A stretch of 64,000 nucleotides of DNA from Sesamum alatum (Eukaryota > Streptophyta > Magnoliopsida > Lamiales > Pedaliaceae): NCBI GenBank assembly GCA_034509735.1, contig JACGWO010000012.1:22411188-22475187 (forward strand), read 5' to 3'. Below are positions 38,460 through 50,271 of the stretch, piece after piece. Position 1 is the first letter of the stretch. Every line of letters starts with the position of its first letter. The position numbers and the translations under genes were made by a program. The notes below the pieces were generated by a model. The model saw only the letters and a list, made by a program, of their open reading frames with translations. It made no database searches and was not told the origin of the DNA.

Positions 38460-39436
38460 TATATAAATATGTATGAATTAAATATAAAAATAATATTTTA
38501 GGTACGGTTCAATAAAGTAAGATTAAAAGTAAAAATCGAACCTAATACCAAATTATTAAATATTGAACCGAACTTTGTGATTTAATTTTATACTTACCGA
38601 ACTTTCAATATTGATTTGATTTGATCGGTTTGATTTGATTGATTGATTTGTCAAATTATGAGTTCCCTACTTAAATGTAACGGAATTTGAACTTTACTTA
38701 AAATACAGAGTTTATCATTCAATATGATTATCTATATTGTATATAATTGAAGAGGACTGAATTGGTTCTCAATTATTTTGGTATGTCAATTTTAATATTT
38801 AATTTAATTTATTAACTTTCCACCCACCCACTTTTCTAAACTATAACCCACTATACGAAAAAAATATCTTTGTAAATAATTATTTATTGTTAGCTATTCG
38901 TATTTTTTTTTCTTCCACTTCAAATTTTCTCTTTCAAAATCATATCTTTTTATTTCAATCATTTATATTATGTTTTCTCTTAAAAGAAAATGAATCTCTC
39001 GATTACATTTTAAATTATATCTATTTTGTTTTATTTATAAAAAATTCAATTAAATATTCTCACGCACACACATCGAGTGTGTTACTTAACTCTCATATTA
39101 ATTACTGATTGTTGGCGGCCGAATAACTTTAGCAAAAATAATATTTTATTTTTATTCGCCACTTCTTTTATGTACGAATAGAATTAGTCATTTTTATGTG
39201 GGGATATTATAAATTAATGATACCTAAATTCCTTAAACAGTTAGATTCTTTTGGTTGCAACCCAATCTAATTTTTATTTTATTTATACTAATACAAACAA
39301 AAAGTCCCTTTTTCACTCACAAAAACCACGGTACGTGACATTATAATATCTATTTTTTTGCCCGTATTTTTTTTTCTTTTTAATAAAATATGATGTGCTG
39401 ATTATTTTTATTTACATATAATTTAAATTATAAAAT
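38460..39436. other. AT-rich intergenic stretch
   Basis: I see no gene. 39282-39345 resembles the start of the small Helitron-like segment at 33873 ('TTTATACTAATACAAACAAA', 'TTTTTCACTCACAAA'). Confidence 0.35.
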
Positions 39437-39872
39437 AGGGTAAATTACAGTCACTTTCCCTAAGGTTTGACATAATTACAAATATCCCATCGTTGTTTAA
39501 AAAATTCCAAATACCTCCTGAAATTTGTAATTTTTAACCAAATGCCTAAAATTGATCATTTTGCCCTCTTTTTTTTTTTTTTTTTTTAAATTGTAGAAAA
39601 GTTAGTCGAGGCAAATAACAATATTGCTCATCTGTGTAAAAAACTTAAAAAACCTCTCCCTATGCACTGTAGTGTAAAAAAATTCAAAAAAGAAAAATTA
39701 AATAAAAAAATTTCAATTTGCATAAAAATATTTTGGTCAGTTCACCCATAAAATTGGATGAAAATGTGTTATTTGTTATACGGTTACAAATTTTAGGGGG
39801 TATTTATAATTTTTTAAACAACGATGGAATATTTATAATTATACCAACCCTAAAAAATTATAGCTGTAATTT
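39437..39872. mobile_element. MITE of the 'GGTAAATTAC' family
   Basis: The left end reads GGTAAATTACAGTCACTTTC then AAGGTTTGACATAATTACAA; the right end, reversed, GTTAAATTACAGCTATAATT. The interior matches the 3890 copy ('AAATTGATCATTTTGCCCTC', 'TTTTGGTCAGTTCACCCATA'). The flanks TATAAAATA and TATAATATA are nearly alike. An old copy about 560 bp upstream of CER3. Confidence 0.65.
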
Positions 39873-40230
39873 AACATATAATATATATATATAAACGTGT
39901 CAACACTTCTCGACGTGGAATAAAAGAAGAAAAAGGAAAGAAGAAAGAAGAAATTAGAGGGATTGGATGATGAAAAATCTTGTAGGTGAAGTTGAAGACA
40001 AGAGGCATCCACATCCCAACTGCAATCTGCAAATCCACCACCAAGACTCCATTAAAACTTTTTTCAAACTTTGGCAGCCAACCATCTCCTCTTCCCCACG
40101 TAGCTCTCTCTTCTTCCCTCATTAAATTTCTTGCAACACCCACAGCTGTCCGCTACGATGCTCAACAAAAAATGTGTTGAAATTCTGCTATTTTGGGCCA
40201 TTGTATTTCTCAATACCCACCCCCAATCCC

Positions 40231-40440
40231 TATAAAGAAGGGAACTTATGATGATGAATTATTGCAAAGGGTCCTTCAAGATTCTCTCCATTTAAGGCTA
40301 TAAAAAGTCTTGAGGTTGGTGCTAGCAAGAATCAGAGGACAGTGAAAGTTGAGCAGAGCTCCCATTAAAGAAGTTATCATCATCATTCTGCTTCACAAAT
40401 CCGTTAATAATTGCATGCCTTTGGAATTTCGTTTCCTTTG
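40231..40440 (+). promoter_or_regulatory. CER3 core promoter and leader
   Basis: There are TATA-box candidates at 40231 (TATAAAG) and 40299 (TATAAAAA). The second, about 140 bp before the ATG at 40441, is the better placed. I see no intron in the leader. Confidence 0.4.
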
Positions 40441-43400
40441 ATGGAACAGGAGACAGACAACATGCGTAGTAACAAAATCTGCAAAAACAGAAGGGAAGAG
40501 GCTGCTTTGTTTGCTTGGCCATGGGGGAACTTGCATAGTTTCAAGGCATGCACTCCAACCCTCTTATTTTTTCTTGTAACTGTGATGTTTTTCTGTTTCA
40601 ATTCAAGAATCTGATCATGGCTGTTCTTGTGGTTGTTTTTTTTATGTGGGAACAGTATTTGTTGTATGGGCCGTTGGTTGCAAGAGTGCTTTATGCAGTT
40701 TACATTGATGGAGAAGTCAAGAATGATGATTGGTGTTTGCATATTCTCATGTTGTCTGGGCTGAGAGCTTTTGTTCATCAGCTCTGGAGCACCTTTTCTT
40801 GTATGCTGTTTGTTAACCGTACCCGTCGGATCAATCAACAAGGTGTTGAGTTTGATCAGATTGACGCTGAATGGCATTGGTATGATATTCAAGAATCCAA
40901 CTTTTGTTTCCCTCCCATGTGTTTGAACTTTTGCTTCTTAGGCATGAGTTGTTGATTCTTGTCTTAATCATGCAACAGGGATAATTTTCTGATACTTCAA
41001 ACGTTTGCTGCTTCATTCTTGTACTTGAGTTTCCCTTCCTTAGCCAATCTTCCCATCTGGGACATGAGGGGTGTTATCTGCTGCCTCATGCTCCACATGG
41101 GAATCTCCGAGCCGCTCTACTACTGGTTACATAGATTATTACATTCCTCTAGTTTGTTTCAACAGTATCACTGGCTCCATCATAGCTCTAAGGTTCTGCA
41201 TCCTTACACAGGTAAGAATGGTACAAAAAGGAATTGAGATTCTGCCCAACTTTAATAACTACGAACCAAGAACACGACGTAGCTAATTGATTTGCATATA
41301 ATTGTGTTGCAGCTGAGCATGCGACTTTCTTGGAACACATATTACTTTGTGTGGTTGTTGGAATTCCAACCTTGGGGACGGTCTTTATTGGCTATGGATC
41401 GATAATCTTGATGTACGGTTACTTCTTGGTGTTTGATTTTCTTCAGTGTTTGGGGCACTGCAACGTTGAAGTTTTTCCTCATCGCCTGTTTGAGGCCATT
41501 CCTCTCCTTAAATATCTTATTCGTCCGCCAACGTAAGGCTCCATCCATCTGTTATTTTCTGTTCATTAGCCTGAAAATAAGACGAAATTTATGAAATATC
41601 AACGTGAAAAAAAGGTTACACAACAATTCTATTGTTTTTTTCTGTTTTTGTCTGCAGATACCACAGTCTTCACCATTCGGACATGGGGACGAATTTTTGC
41701 CTCTTCATGCCTTTGTATGATAAGTTGTGGAAGACGATGAACACCAATTCTTGGGATCTTCAGAGGGAAATTAGCTCAAGAACAAGTGAGTCTTTTAATG
41801 TTAAATTTCTGTTTGGGATCTTCAAATCTTGTCCTGGAACCAACTATAATCTTGTCCCATAATGGATTGAGACAAGGGACTTGAGCGGCTGAGCAGAGTG
41901 CCTTTTTAAGACAAAACCGTGAATAGTGGAAAATACCCCTCGTAAAGGCGTCTCACCTGCAAGCCACATAAGTACATTGTGTTAGTTGGAAGTTATAGGA
42001 GCATAATTTTCAGTCAACTATTTTTGACAAAATTTGTAATCATTTTCTCCGACGTATTTTCTTTTTACAGTTTTGATACTTATGAAACCAAATTGCAGAT
42101 AGCAGAGCACCGGATTTTGTATTTCTTGCACACATTGTGGACGTTATGTCAGCAATGCATTCTCCATTCATTTACCGATCCTTCAGCTCAATACCTTTCA
42201 GTGCAAAGCCCTTCTTGTTTCCTGGTTGGCCAATTACTTATATGGTGATGCTTGTTATGTGGGCAAAGTCTAAGACCTTCTTGTTCAGCTTTTACTATCT
42301 CAGAGGGAGATTGTTCCAGACTTGGGCCGTCCCAAGATTCGGTTTCCAGGTAGCTGTTTTAATTAAATTGCCTATTTGCTTACCGGCACAAAAATTTCAA
42401 TGTGTACTTAAATCTTCTATTTCTACTATGTTTGCAGTATTTCTTGCCTTTTGCTACAGAAGGCATAAACAAACAAATAGAAGATGCTATCCTTACAGCA
42501 GACAAGATTGGAGTTAAGGTTATTAGCCTTGCTGCACTAAATAAGGTAAATGTGTATGACTACTGCCCTTCAGTTATGAAGAACAGAACCATGTGGTTTT
42601 TGTACTCATGTAAGAACTTTCATTGTAGAATGAAGGTCTGAATGGAGGTGGAACACTCTTTACCAACAAGCATCCCAACCTTAAAGTTAGAGTCGTTCAT
42701 GGAAACACATTAACAGCTGCCGTGATCCTAAACGATCTTCCTCAAGATGTCGAGGAAGTTTTCTTAACCGGGGCGACTTCTAAGCTAGGCAGGGCCATTG
42801 CTCTCTACCTTGCTCGACGGAAAGTCAAAGTTCTTGTAAGTACAGAACAGAACAACCAAAGTACTCTAATAAGGACAAAGTTTAAGCACTGCAATTGAAT
42901 ATAATCTGGTTAAGGTTAACATTGTTGTATCTGAAATAATTTGTCTGATTCTGACATAAGTATGGTCTGAACACAGATGCTAACTCTCTCTACCGAGAGA
43001 TTCGCCAAGATTCAGAAAGAAGCACCGGTCGACTGCCAAAAGTACTTAGTTCAAGTTACAAAATATCAAGCAGCTCAGCACTGTAAGGTAATTGTCTTGG
43101 TTTTGATTGCTTCAAGATAGAGCACTCACAAACTTGCGCCTAGTAGTAATAGAATGTACGCGAAAATATAACGTTAGATCAAACTTCACACCCCAACAAC
43201 CATGATCTTACTCTAAACGTTTGTCGAGTTTATGCTGTGGAATATTGCACTGGATATGCAATCTTGAATTCATGCACAGTCTCAAAACCGTTTTGAAAAT
43301 TTTACAGACATGGATTATCGGCAAGTGGATGACGCCGAGAGAACAGTATTGCGCTCCATCCGGCACACATTTTCACCAGTTCGTAGTTCCACCCGTCATC

Positions 43401-44243
43401 CCTTTTAGAAGGGACTGCACTTACGGGAAGCTGGCAGCAATGAGACTCCCAGATGATGTTGAGGGACTTGGAACATGCGAGGTATATATTGTTCTTTACT
43501 CTCCGTTCATACTAGTAAGTTGTGGCACGTCTTATGTATATCCATAATAATTCAAAATTGGGTAAATTACATCTACCTCCCCTGAGGTTTGGCATAATTA
43601 CAAATACTCTCTCGTTGTTTGAAAAATTACAAATACCCCCCTGAGGTTTGTAATTTTTAACCAAAGGCCTGAAATTGACCATTTTGCCCTTAAATTTTTT
43701 TATTAGAATTGTAGAAAAATCACCCGAGGAAAATTGTGTTATTCCTCCTCTGTGTAAAATACTTAAGAAACATCTCCCAACGCATTGTAGTCCAAAATTT
43801 TTTAAGAAATAAATAAAAGATTATTTAGTGCATAAGGGCATTTTGGTCAGTTTACCCATAAAAATAGATGGAAATGAGTTGTTTATTAGATGGTTACAAA
43901 CCTCAGGGGGGTATTTGTAATTTTTCAAACAACGAGGGGGTATTTGTAATTATGTCAAATCTCAGGGGAGGTAGATGTAATTTACCCTAATTCAAAATTA
44001 TCATATAAATTTAACTCCTATCATTTATTTGCACCTAATTGAAAATAATCTGTGTTTTTTTTTTAATTTTTTTTTTCCAATAATCAGTACACAATGGAAA
44101 GAGGAGTGGTTCATGCTTGCCATGCAGGAGGGTTAGTTCATTTTCTTGAAGGTTGGAAGCACCATGAAGTTGGAGCTATCAATGTTGATCAGATTGATGT
44201 TGTGTGGGAGGCTGCACTCAGACATGGCCTCAAGCCCTTGTAG
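40441..44243 (+). CDS. CER3: CER3/WAX2 cuticular wax alkane-forming protein
   Basis: Eleven exons: 40441-40545, 40656-40879, 40979-41211, 41313-41532, 41658-41785, 42099-42349, 42438-42545, 42629-42835, 42977-43087, 43308-43481 and 44088-44243. One unbroken frame of 638 residues, close to Arabidopsis CER3. The N-terminal half is a fatty-acid-hydroxylase-like membrane domain with His clusters HRLLH, HWLHH and YHSLHH. The C-terminal half is the WAX2-type domain with a Rossmann-like [19 protein letters not shown] stretch and a conserved end ([21 protein letters not shown]). CER3 works with CER1 in the ER to turn very-long-chain acyl-CoA into alkanes for the cuticle. Homology ([18 protein letters not shown]) shows exon 1 must end at 40545 with a GC donor. 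A start at 40548 in the next frame would lose the conserved AWPW. The N-terminus is longer than in most homologues; 40462 is an alternative ATG. Intron 10 carries a MITE. Confidence 0.94.
43548..43999. mobile_element. MITE of the 'GGTAAATTAC' family in CER3 intron 10
   Basis: The body is 43560-43987 (428 bp) between exact TAATTCAAAATT repeats (43548-43559 and 43988-43999). The left end is GGGTAAATTACATCTACCTC and the right end is its near-perfect inverse. It is the best-preserved copy of the family here and lies about 65 bp after the exon 10 donor. Confidence 0.9.
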
Positions 44244-45189
44244 ATTTCAATTGTATTTTAAATTCACAAATTAATAATTATATACAACACTTTTTGCCAC
44301 CTCTCTTTTTGTCTTAAATATTTCTTTTTTTTTTTCTCAAATAATCATAAAATACAATAGGGGTGATCTTAAATTTTTTTATAATCACCTGGACAGACCA
44401 AACCAAATCAGACCAAATCGTTTGTTGTGATTTGTATGATAAATTGTGATCGTGTAATTAAGTTAAATTGTACTGCATTTAATGGTTTGAGGACAATTTA
44501 AATTTGAAAAAACTGCCACAAAATCGAACTGCCAAATATTTATCAGTTATATTTTTTTTATGGATTAAATATATACAATAATTTCGGAGAAGAGCAATGT
44601 GTTGAAGAAAATGAAAAATAGTATGGACTTTAATATGTTAAGTTGATGGTAGATGAACACTCTAAAATGGGAAAAAAATACAAGGATCCCTCTACAATAT
44701 TATGAATGTTATAATAAAACCACATTGAAAAATAAAGTATTACTTACACACTATGTGACATGAAAAAAATTTAGAAAAACCCCTGAGGCCAGGATTCGTG
44801 ATATACACGCATTGATTGCGAGGATGGGTCTAAAAAGTGCATTTTTATTTTTTATTTTTTATAATTTTGCCCTTTGCTCCCACCACCCCATATTAGTCCC
44901 CAACCACCACAAACTGCCAACCATTTTTGTCCGTCACTGTCGCGCCGCCGCTGGTGGAAAATGTTTTTGCCGAGTCTCTGGCCACGCGCACCTTCTTGCA
45001 GCTCGCCGTCCAATGTAGACCTCAAACCCATCGCGCATGTTGTCATTGGAGAAGTGACGCGCCCACAATCGCTCTTGACAGTTTCTACGTGAACCCTAGA
45101 TCCCCTTTTACTCAACTCTTTGGTTCCCCACCGTCCGCCACTCCCACCGGCAGTGACCACCATCAATCAACTCCCTATCCTCCGACGAG
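44244..45189. other. Intergenic; AT-rich then a GC-rich piece of unknown origin
   Basis: 44244-44800 is AT-rich with no gene. 44800-45189 is markedly richer in C and G, with overlapping open frames of 68-104 codons on both strands, but I recognise no domain. It abuts the truncated end of the gypsy element, so it may be transposon or captured gene sequence. Confidence 0.35.
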
Positions 45190-45430
45190 TTGATTGCGGG
45201 ACGCGTTTGGAATTCTATTCCGTGTTCGCTCAATTCTACTGCCCACTTGATCATTCTTCCCGAAGCGTTAGGGCTTGCTAGAATATGCTTTAGGGGGTGG
45301 TTTGTCAACACCACTACTTGATGGGAGTGAAAGTGTGGACGCAGTTTTCTAGAGGCTGTCACCAAGGCTAGGGCCAGTTTTTCGGTGGGGGAATATTTGG
45401 GCTCTGCCCCCTGTAACATCTTGCTCACAT
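45190..45430 (-). pseudogene. RNase H fragment of the gypsy element
   Basis: The frame from 45428 downward reads SKMLQGAEPKYSPTEKLALA and later VVLTNHPLKHIL, the N-terminal part of the RNase H-like domain next to RT. It ends after ..GIEFQTRPAI, where similarity stops. Confidence 0.75.
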
Positions 45431-46490
45431 AATATACGGGTTGGTGTTCTCTGCATCTTCTGAAGCTGTCAGGTATAAGTATAGTGGCTCCCCTTGTTTG
45501 GGTTTGGTCAAGAGAGGGGGGGCAGACAAATACCTCTTCAAGTTCTCAAATGTTTCCTGGCATTCTTCATTCCATGTAAATTCTTCCATTTTTCTTAGTG
45601 TCTTGAAGAAAGGGAGTCCTTTCTCCGCCCCTCGTGACATGAACCTGCTCAAAGCCGCCATTCTTCCTGTCAATTTCTGAACTTCTTTTTTGTTCGTTGG
45701 GGGGCTTATCTCTTGTATTGCCTTGATTTTCAGGGTTCGCTTCAATCCCTCGGCGCGATACCAAGTATCCCAAGAACTTCCCTCCTTGTACGCCGAAGGT
45801 GCACTTGGAGGGATTGAGTTTCATGCCCAGTTGATTTATGATGGCGAAGCATTCCCGTAGGTCCTAAATGTGATCTTCCCTTCGGAGGCTTTTTACCAAC
45901 ATGTCGTTGATGTAAACCTCCATGTTCTGTCCTATCATTTGTTGGAAAGCTTTGTTCACTAATCACTGGTAGGTGGCTCCTACGTTTTTCAGCCCAAACG
46001 GCATCACTTGATAGCAAAAGGTGCCCTGCTCGGTGATGAAACTTGTCTTCTCTTGATCTTCCACCTCGAGGGCTATTTGATTATATCCCTGGAAAGCGTC
46101 CAGGAAGCTCATCATTTCACATCCTGCCGTTGAGTCAACCAATGCGTCTATTCTTGGGAGGGGAAATGAATCTTTCGGGCACGCCTTGTTCAAGTCGGTG
46201 AAGTCAATGCACATTCTCCACTTCTTGTTCGGTTTGGGGACCAACACTACATTGGCCAGCTATTCGGGGTATTGTACCGAGCGGATGTATTCGACGGCCA
46301 ACAGTTTTTCCACCTCCTCCCTAATTATTTTGTTTCTTTCGGGGCCAAAGCTTCGCTTCTTTTGCTTCACTGGGCGGACGTTTGGGTTGACGTTCAGTCG
46401 GTGTGTTATAACTTCTTGGTCTATTATTACCATGTCATGGACGCTCCATGCGAATGTGTTGGAGTGGTCTTGGAGGAATTTTATTAGCTT
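45430..46490 (-). pseudogene. Reverse transcriptase of the gypsy element, inactivated
   Basis: The RT blocks are readable in order: KWRMCIDFTDLNKACPKDSF, then YQVMPFGLKN, then the active-site region VYINDMLVKS, then GKFLGYLVS. The usual YxDD box is YIND here, with one catalytic Asp replaced by Asn. In-frame stops occur at 46260-46262 and just after ATYQ (about 45964), and a third follows the active-site block (about 45864). Frame changes occur near 45735 and 45440. The domain is dead. Confidence 0.8.
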
Positions 46491-46799
46491 CTGCTCTTGT
46501 TCCGAGCCCATAGTTGTTCCAATTGAAGTGATTTTTTCAGACTCGCCTTCTACCAACTGAACGTTTTTTGTCTTTTCTGCTGTGACCAGTTTTTCATTTT
46601 CTGTCTTTCTCTTTTTTTGTTCTTGAATATGTTCTTCTGACAGGGGATGTGCTGGAGAGGATTGAAGTACCGTTCTTTTCGCCGCTCTCTCAGTCTCTAA
46701 TGACTGGTTACTTTTTTCTCTTCCTGGATTCATTCCTTTCCGGAGGATGTTGGCGTGGCATCCTCTCGCGAGGCGGCGATCTCCTATTTCTTCTCCTAT

Positions 46800-47190
46800 T
46801 CCCCTGTAAGCGGGAAACTTCAATTTCATGTGGAAGGTGGAGGCAACTGCTCGGAATGCATTCAGGCTAGGTCTCCCCATGATTATGTTGTAAGATGACG
46901 GTGCGTCTACTATCAGAAATTTTATCATTCGAGTAGCTCGATGGGGGGCGGATCCGATTGAAATGGGCAGAGCTATTTCTCCGAGGGGTTCTACCACACT
47001 TCCGTTAAATCCCACCAACGGGGTGTTGACATTTCATAGCATGTTGGAATCAATTCCCATTTACGAAAATGCTTCATAGAATAGAATATCAGTTGCGCTC
47101 CCCGTATCTACCAAGACTTTTTTGACTAGAAAGTTGGAGACCGTGGCGGAAATAACCAATGCATCATTGTGTGGTGGTATTCCTTTCTCC
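46800..47190 (-). pseudogene. Retroviral-type aspartic protease of the gypsy element
   Basis: The catalytic motif VDTGSA is at 47094-47111, preceded by ATVSNFLVKKVL. It is followed, after a frame interruption near 47040, by a region with IIMGRPSLNAFRAV near 46860-46895, which is the usual C-terminal landmark of this protease. Confidence 0.7.
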
Positions 47191-47504
47191 AAGTCTTGTG
47201 TGTTGAAGGTGATTTATTCTTCTGGGGTTTTAGCTAGGGTGACTTCTTCGCAAATGTGGACGTTGTGGGAGGGCTCGGCTGCTCTGATTAACGCCTTTCG
47301 TGCTCGTGTTGAGTCTCCTCCGGTGGGTCCTCCCGTGACCACCCCTATAACTCCCGTTCTTGGGAGATTTTCCACTCCTTTGTCTTTATGGCGAGATGTT
47401 TCTCCTCGTCCCACATTCTGGTCGAATCTTTGATTACCCATCGTAGCTTTCTGGCCACGGCCTTGTCCTTCCACGTACTCCTTCAAATATCGTCTTTGGA
47501 TCAG

Positions 47505-48930
47505 TTCTCGATCTCATTTTTTAAATGATAGCAATCTTCCGTGCTATGCCCTCTGTCCTTGTGGAATCGACAGTATTTGTCTGACTTCAAGCGTTTAGGG
47601 TTATCTTTCATCTTCCTCGGCCATTGAACGATCCCTTGTTGTTATGCTATAGCAAGAATCTCGGCCCTCGGAGCTTTGAGAGGGGTGTATCTCGTAAAGC
47701 TAGTTGGGGGCATGTGTCTTTGCCCTTCCGCTTGTCCGTCTCTTCTTGGGTCTTTCTTTTCTCCCTCTCAAACTTTCCTCTTGTTCGACTGTTCCGCTTT
47801 TGGTTTGCTAGCTTCTTCAATACGGATGTATTTAGCAGCTCTTTTCATCAGTTCGTCCAATGTTGATGGTGGTTTGCTAGGGATAGATTCTCGGAAGCGT
47901 CCTCTCCGCAATCCCTGTTGCAGTATGTTTGCTAGCAGCTTGTGGTTGAGGTGAGGGACTTCGAGGACGACGCCTGAGAATCTTTGTATATAGTCCCTTA
48001 AGCTCTCTTGCTCCTGTTGTACTATAGTGAAGAGGTATGCAGCGATTTTCGGATGGCTTTCGTTGATGGAAAAATGGTGCAGAAATCGTTGCGAAAGTTG
48101 TTCGAAGCTTTTGATGGTGTACGCTGGGAGTTGGTTGAACCACGCCATAGCTCTTCCCGCCAGAGTCGTATGGAACACTTTGCAGTATCCGGCATCGCTC
48201 ATATCGAGCAAGTCCGCCTTGGCCAAGAATTTGTCTAGATGGTCCTTGGGGTCCGTTGTTCCGTCATATTCCGCTAGATGTGGCAACCTTAGCCCTTGGG
48301 ATAAAGCTTCTGCAAGTATTTGCATGGAGAATGGGCTCCTTCTGGCTGGTGCCACAGCCAACGAGACCAGGTCTTGCGGGGCGTTCTGGAGTTGCGAGGT
48401 TTGGTGATGTGAACTGTCGCCGCTCGTTTTGTTTGGCAGATCTCCGTCTCTCCTTCCCTGCTTTGCATCAGTTTCCTTATTCCGCCGGAGGAGGCTGGCA
48501 GGCTGAGAGGCCTGTATACTTCCTTCTTCTTCCTCCATGGACATGTCCTGGGGGCCGTCCTCCCTCGATTCGTTATCCCCGGGTCGGAGGGCGTGCCTCA
48601 GCCTCGGCGGGGGGAACGAAGGGGAGTAGGCTCTCGGGGACGATTCACCATGAAATGCATGATCGCCCTCTCGGCCGCTTTTGCTGACGCATCTTCGATC
48701 ATTTTTTGCAGCGCTTCGGGTGTCATCTGAAGCATTGGCGGCTGTGCAGCGGGCGGTGGGGCTTCGCTGACTCCTTCCCTCCTTTCTTCATGTCCCCTCC
48801 TGTGGTCCTGCTGGGGACCTAGGCTCATGTGTTCCAAGGGGGGGAGCTCTCCTTCGTTATTCTGTGGAGCTTCTGTTCTTCGTTCTTCATTCATTTCCAA
48901 GTCTCTGGCCATGGATCGAGTCTGCATTCT
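47505..48930 (-). pseudogene. Gag of the gypsy element with zinc-knuckle-like motif
   Basis: Two frames, 48598-48927 (starting MQTRSMARDLEM) and 47768-48544, together make the capsid-type Gag. The second has the retrotransposon-gag block (YDGTTDPKDHLDKF, AMAWFNQLP, SINESHPK). They are separated by a stop. A Cys/His motif of the form YCRFHKDRGHSTEDCYHLK lies at about 47519-47575, the nucleic-acid-binding part. Confidence 0.75.
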
Positions 48931-48947
48931 CAGTATTGTGATTGTAA

Positions 48948-48968
48948 TTTCCCACAGACGGCGCCAAA
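48948..48968 (-). other. Primer-binding site of the gypsy element
   Basis: On the - strand TTTGGCGCCGTCTGTGGGAA directly follows the LTR end. This TGGCGCC-type PBS is standard in plant gypsy elements of the Tat/Athila branch and is complementary to a tRNA 3' end. Confidence 0.75.
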
Positions 48969-48969
48969 T

Positions 48970-49440
48970 TGATGTTGTAAGAAATAAAGGAGTAATTCAA
49001 CAACAACAGAATAAGGATAATTCGACGATAAATGTAATAAATGATTTATTTTATTTAACTTGGGCACAATCGCCAATACGTACAAATCGATCCAAAAGAA
49101 AACGATAGAACAAGTATAATAGTAGACTTCTCACAAGAATTCAAGATCCTCCAAATGAAGGGGTTGAGCCCCTATTTATACTAATATTCTATTTACGGTA
49201 AGCATGGTGTATTGTCTAATTTGTCCTTCGTCTTCATATCCTCGGGCATAAATGATAACATTTTATGGGGACGTTATGGCCTTTTCCTTGCTCCGTCATT
49301 AATGGTGGAGCTTCCATGAATTAAGCCCTCATTGCATGATTTTCTCCATGATTCATCACCTTCATTACATCTTTCTTGATATTCTCTCATTTAATGGGGA
49401 GAAATAAATGCACTTTGACTTTTTATTTTTCTCCATGTCA
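48970..49440 (-). mobile_element. 5' LTR of the gypsy element
   Basis: On the - strand it ends ..TTACAACATCA at 48970, one base from the PBS. It appears to start TGACATGGAG at 49440, giving TG..CA ends and about 470 bp. A TATAAATA box on the - strand near 49172-49180 would serve as its promoter. The outer end is less certain than the PBS end. Confidence 0.6.
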
Positions 49441-50271
49441 TATACATATATATATTTTAGCCATTTTTTATTTGAAATTGAGTTCAATAATAAACTGCAC
49501 CTGAACCATCGAAAATCGATCTTGATTTATAAAGACCCAACTTCAATTTTTTACTTTTTAAAACTACATATGACAATTCGATTTGAAATTGATATTGAAA
49601 AAAAAAAAATTGAAACCATACAACAATCACCACTATAATACAAGCCCTAAAAAAATAGGTACATTATGTCGTGTTGAATTAGGAAGGTTCGATAATAGTT
49701 TAGGTCATCCATCTAATGGAATTCGAACCTAACATCTCAATGAGATACTGGATTCCAATTTATTGGAGTCTCTCGAGAGTCTAGGGGACTCGTTTAATTC
49801 TAAAATTATACGAACAAACACATGTTAAAATTGAAATATGTAAAGGTAAACAGATGTTAAACTTTAAGGAGGTAAATGTTACAAAAAATAGTTTAAAAGG
49901 GTGTATGCGACAATATATCAATTTGTTAGGGAGTCAAAGTGTATTTAATCCTAATTTTTCTCCTTCTCTCTACGGTATATTTTTCTTGTCCTCTATTTAT
50001 GTTCTTTATCGTATCTAAATATAGGTTAATTGCATTTAACCCCCTATAAAAATATTAAAAAGCAACAAATTCGCCTAAACAAGAAAAAATGATGACACGG
50101 CCCCTGAACTTTAAAGAAAAAAAAACTCACTGCCTTCCGCGTCAGGACTCACATTACTCCCATTTTCTTTGGGTAGGTTGTTCGGCTGTTAGTATTTTTA
50201 TATAGGAACATGTTGCATTTAACCCATCTAATATGGTTACTTTTTTAAATAATCACGGCCTATCAATCCAT
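49441..50271. other. Intergenic, AT-rich
   Basis: I see no gene. Around 50020-50230 there are phrases such as 'TTAATTGCATTTAACCCCC' and 'TGTTGCATTTAACCCATCTA' that look like arms of another decayed MITE. Confidence 0.35.

Larger units (their letters stand above)
45190..49440 (-). mobile_element. Decayed Ty3/gypsy (Tat/Retand-type) retrotransposon, 3' truncated
   Basis: On the - strand the order is LTR, PBS, gag with zinc knuckle, protease, reverse transcriptase and the start of RNase H, which is the Ty3/gypsy order. Sequence stops abruptly after the first part of RNase H at about 45190, with no integrase and no second LTR. There are several in-frame stops and frame changes, so it cannot be autonomous. 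The gag and RNase H sequence style (PFSMQILAEAL; MIKWAVELSEHGIEF) matches Tat/Retand lineage elements of plants. Confidence 0.85.

Noticed and set aside
40404..40892. - strand frame of 162 codons over the CER3 start.
   Set aside because: Antisense to CER3 exons 1 and 2, which are strongly supported by homology.
48027..48687. Long + strand frames over the gag region.
   Set aside because: They are antisense shadows of the - strand gag, which has recognisable conserved blocks.
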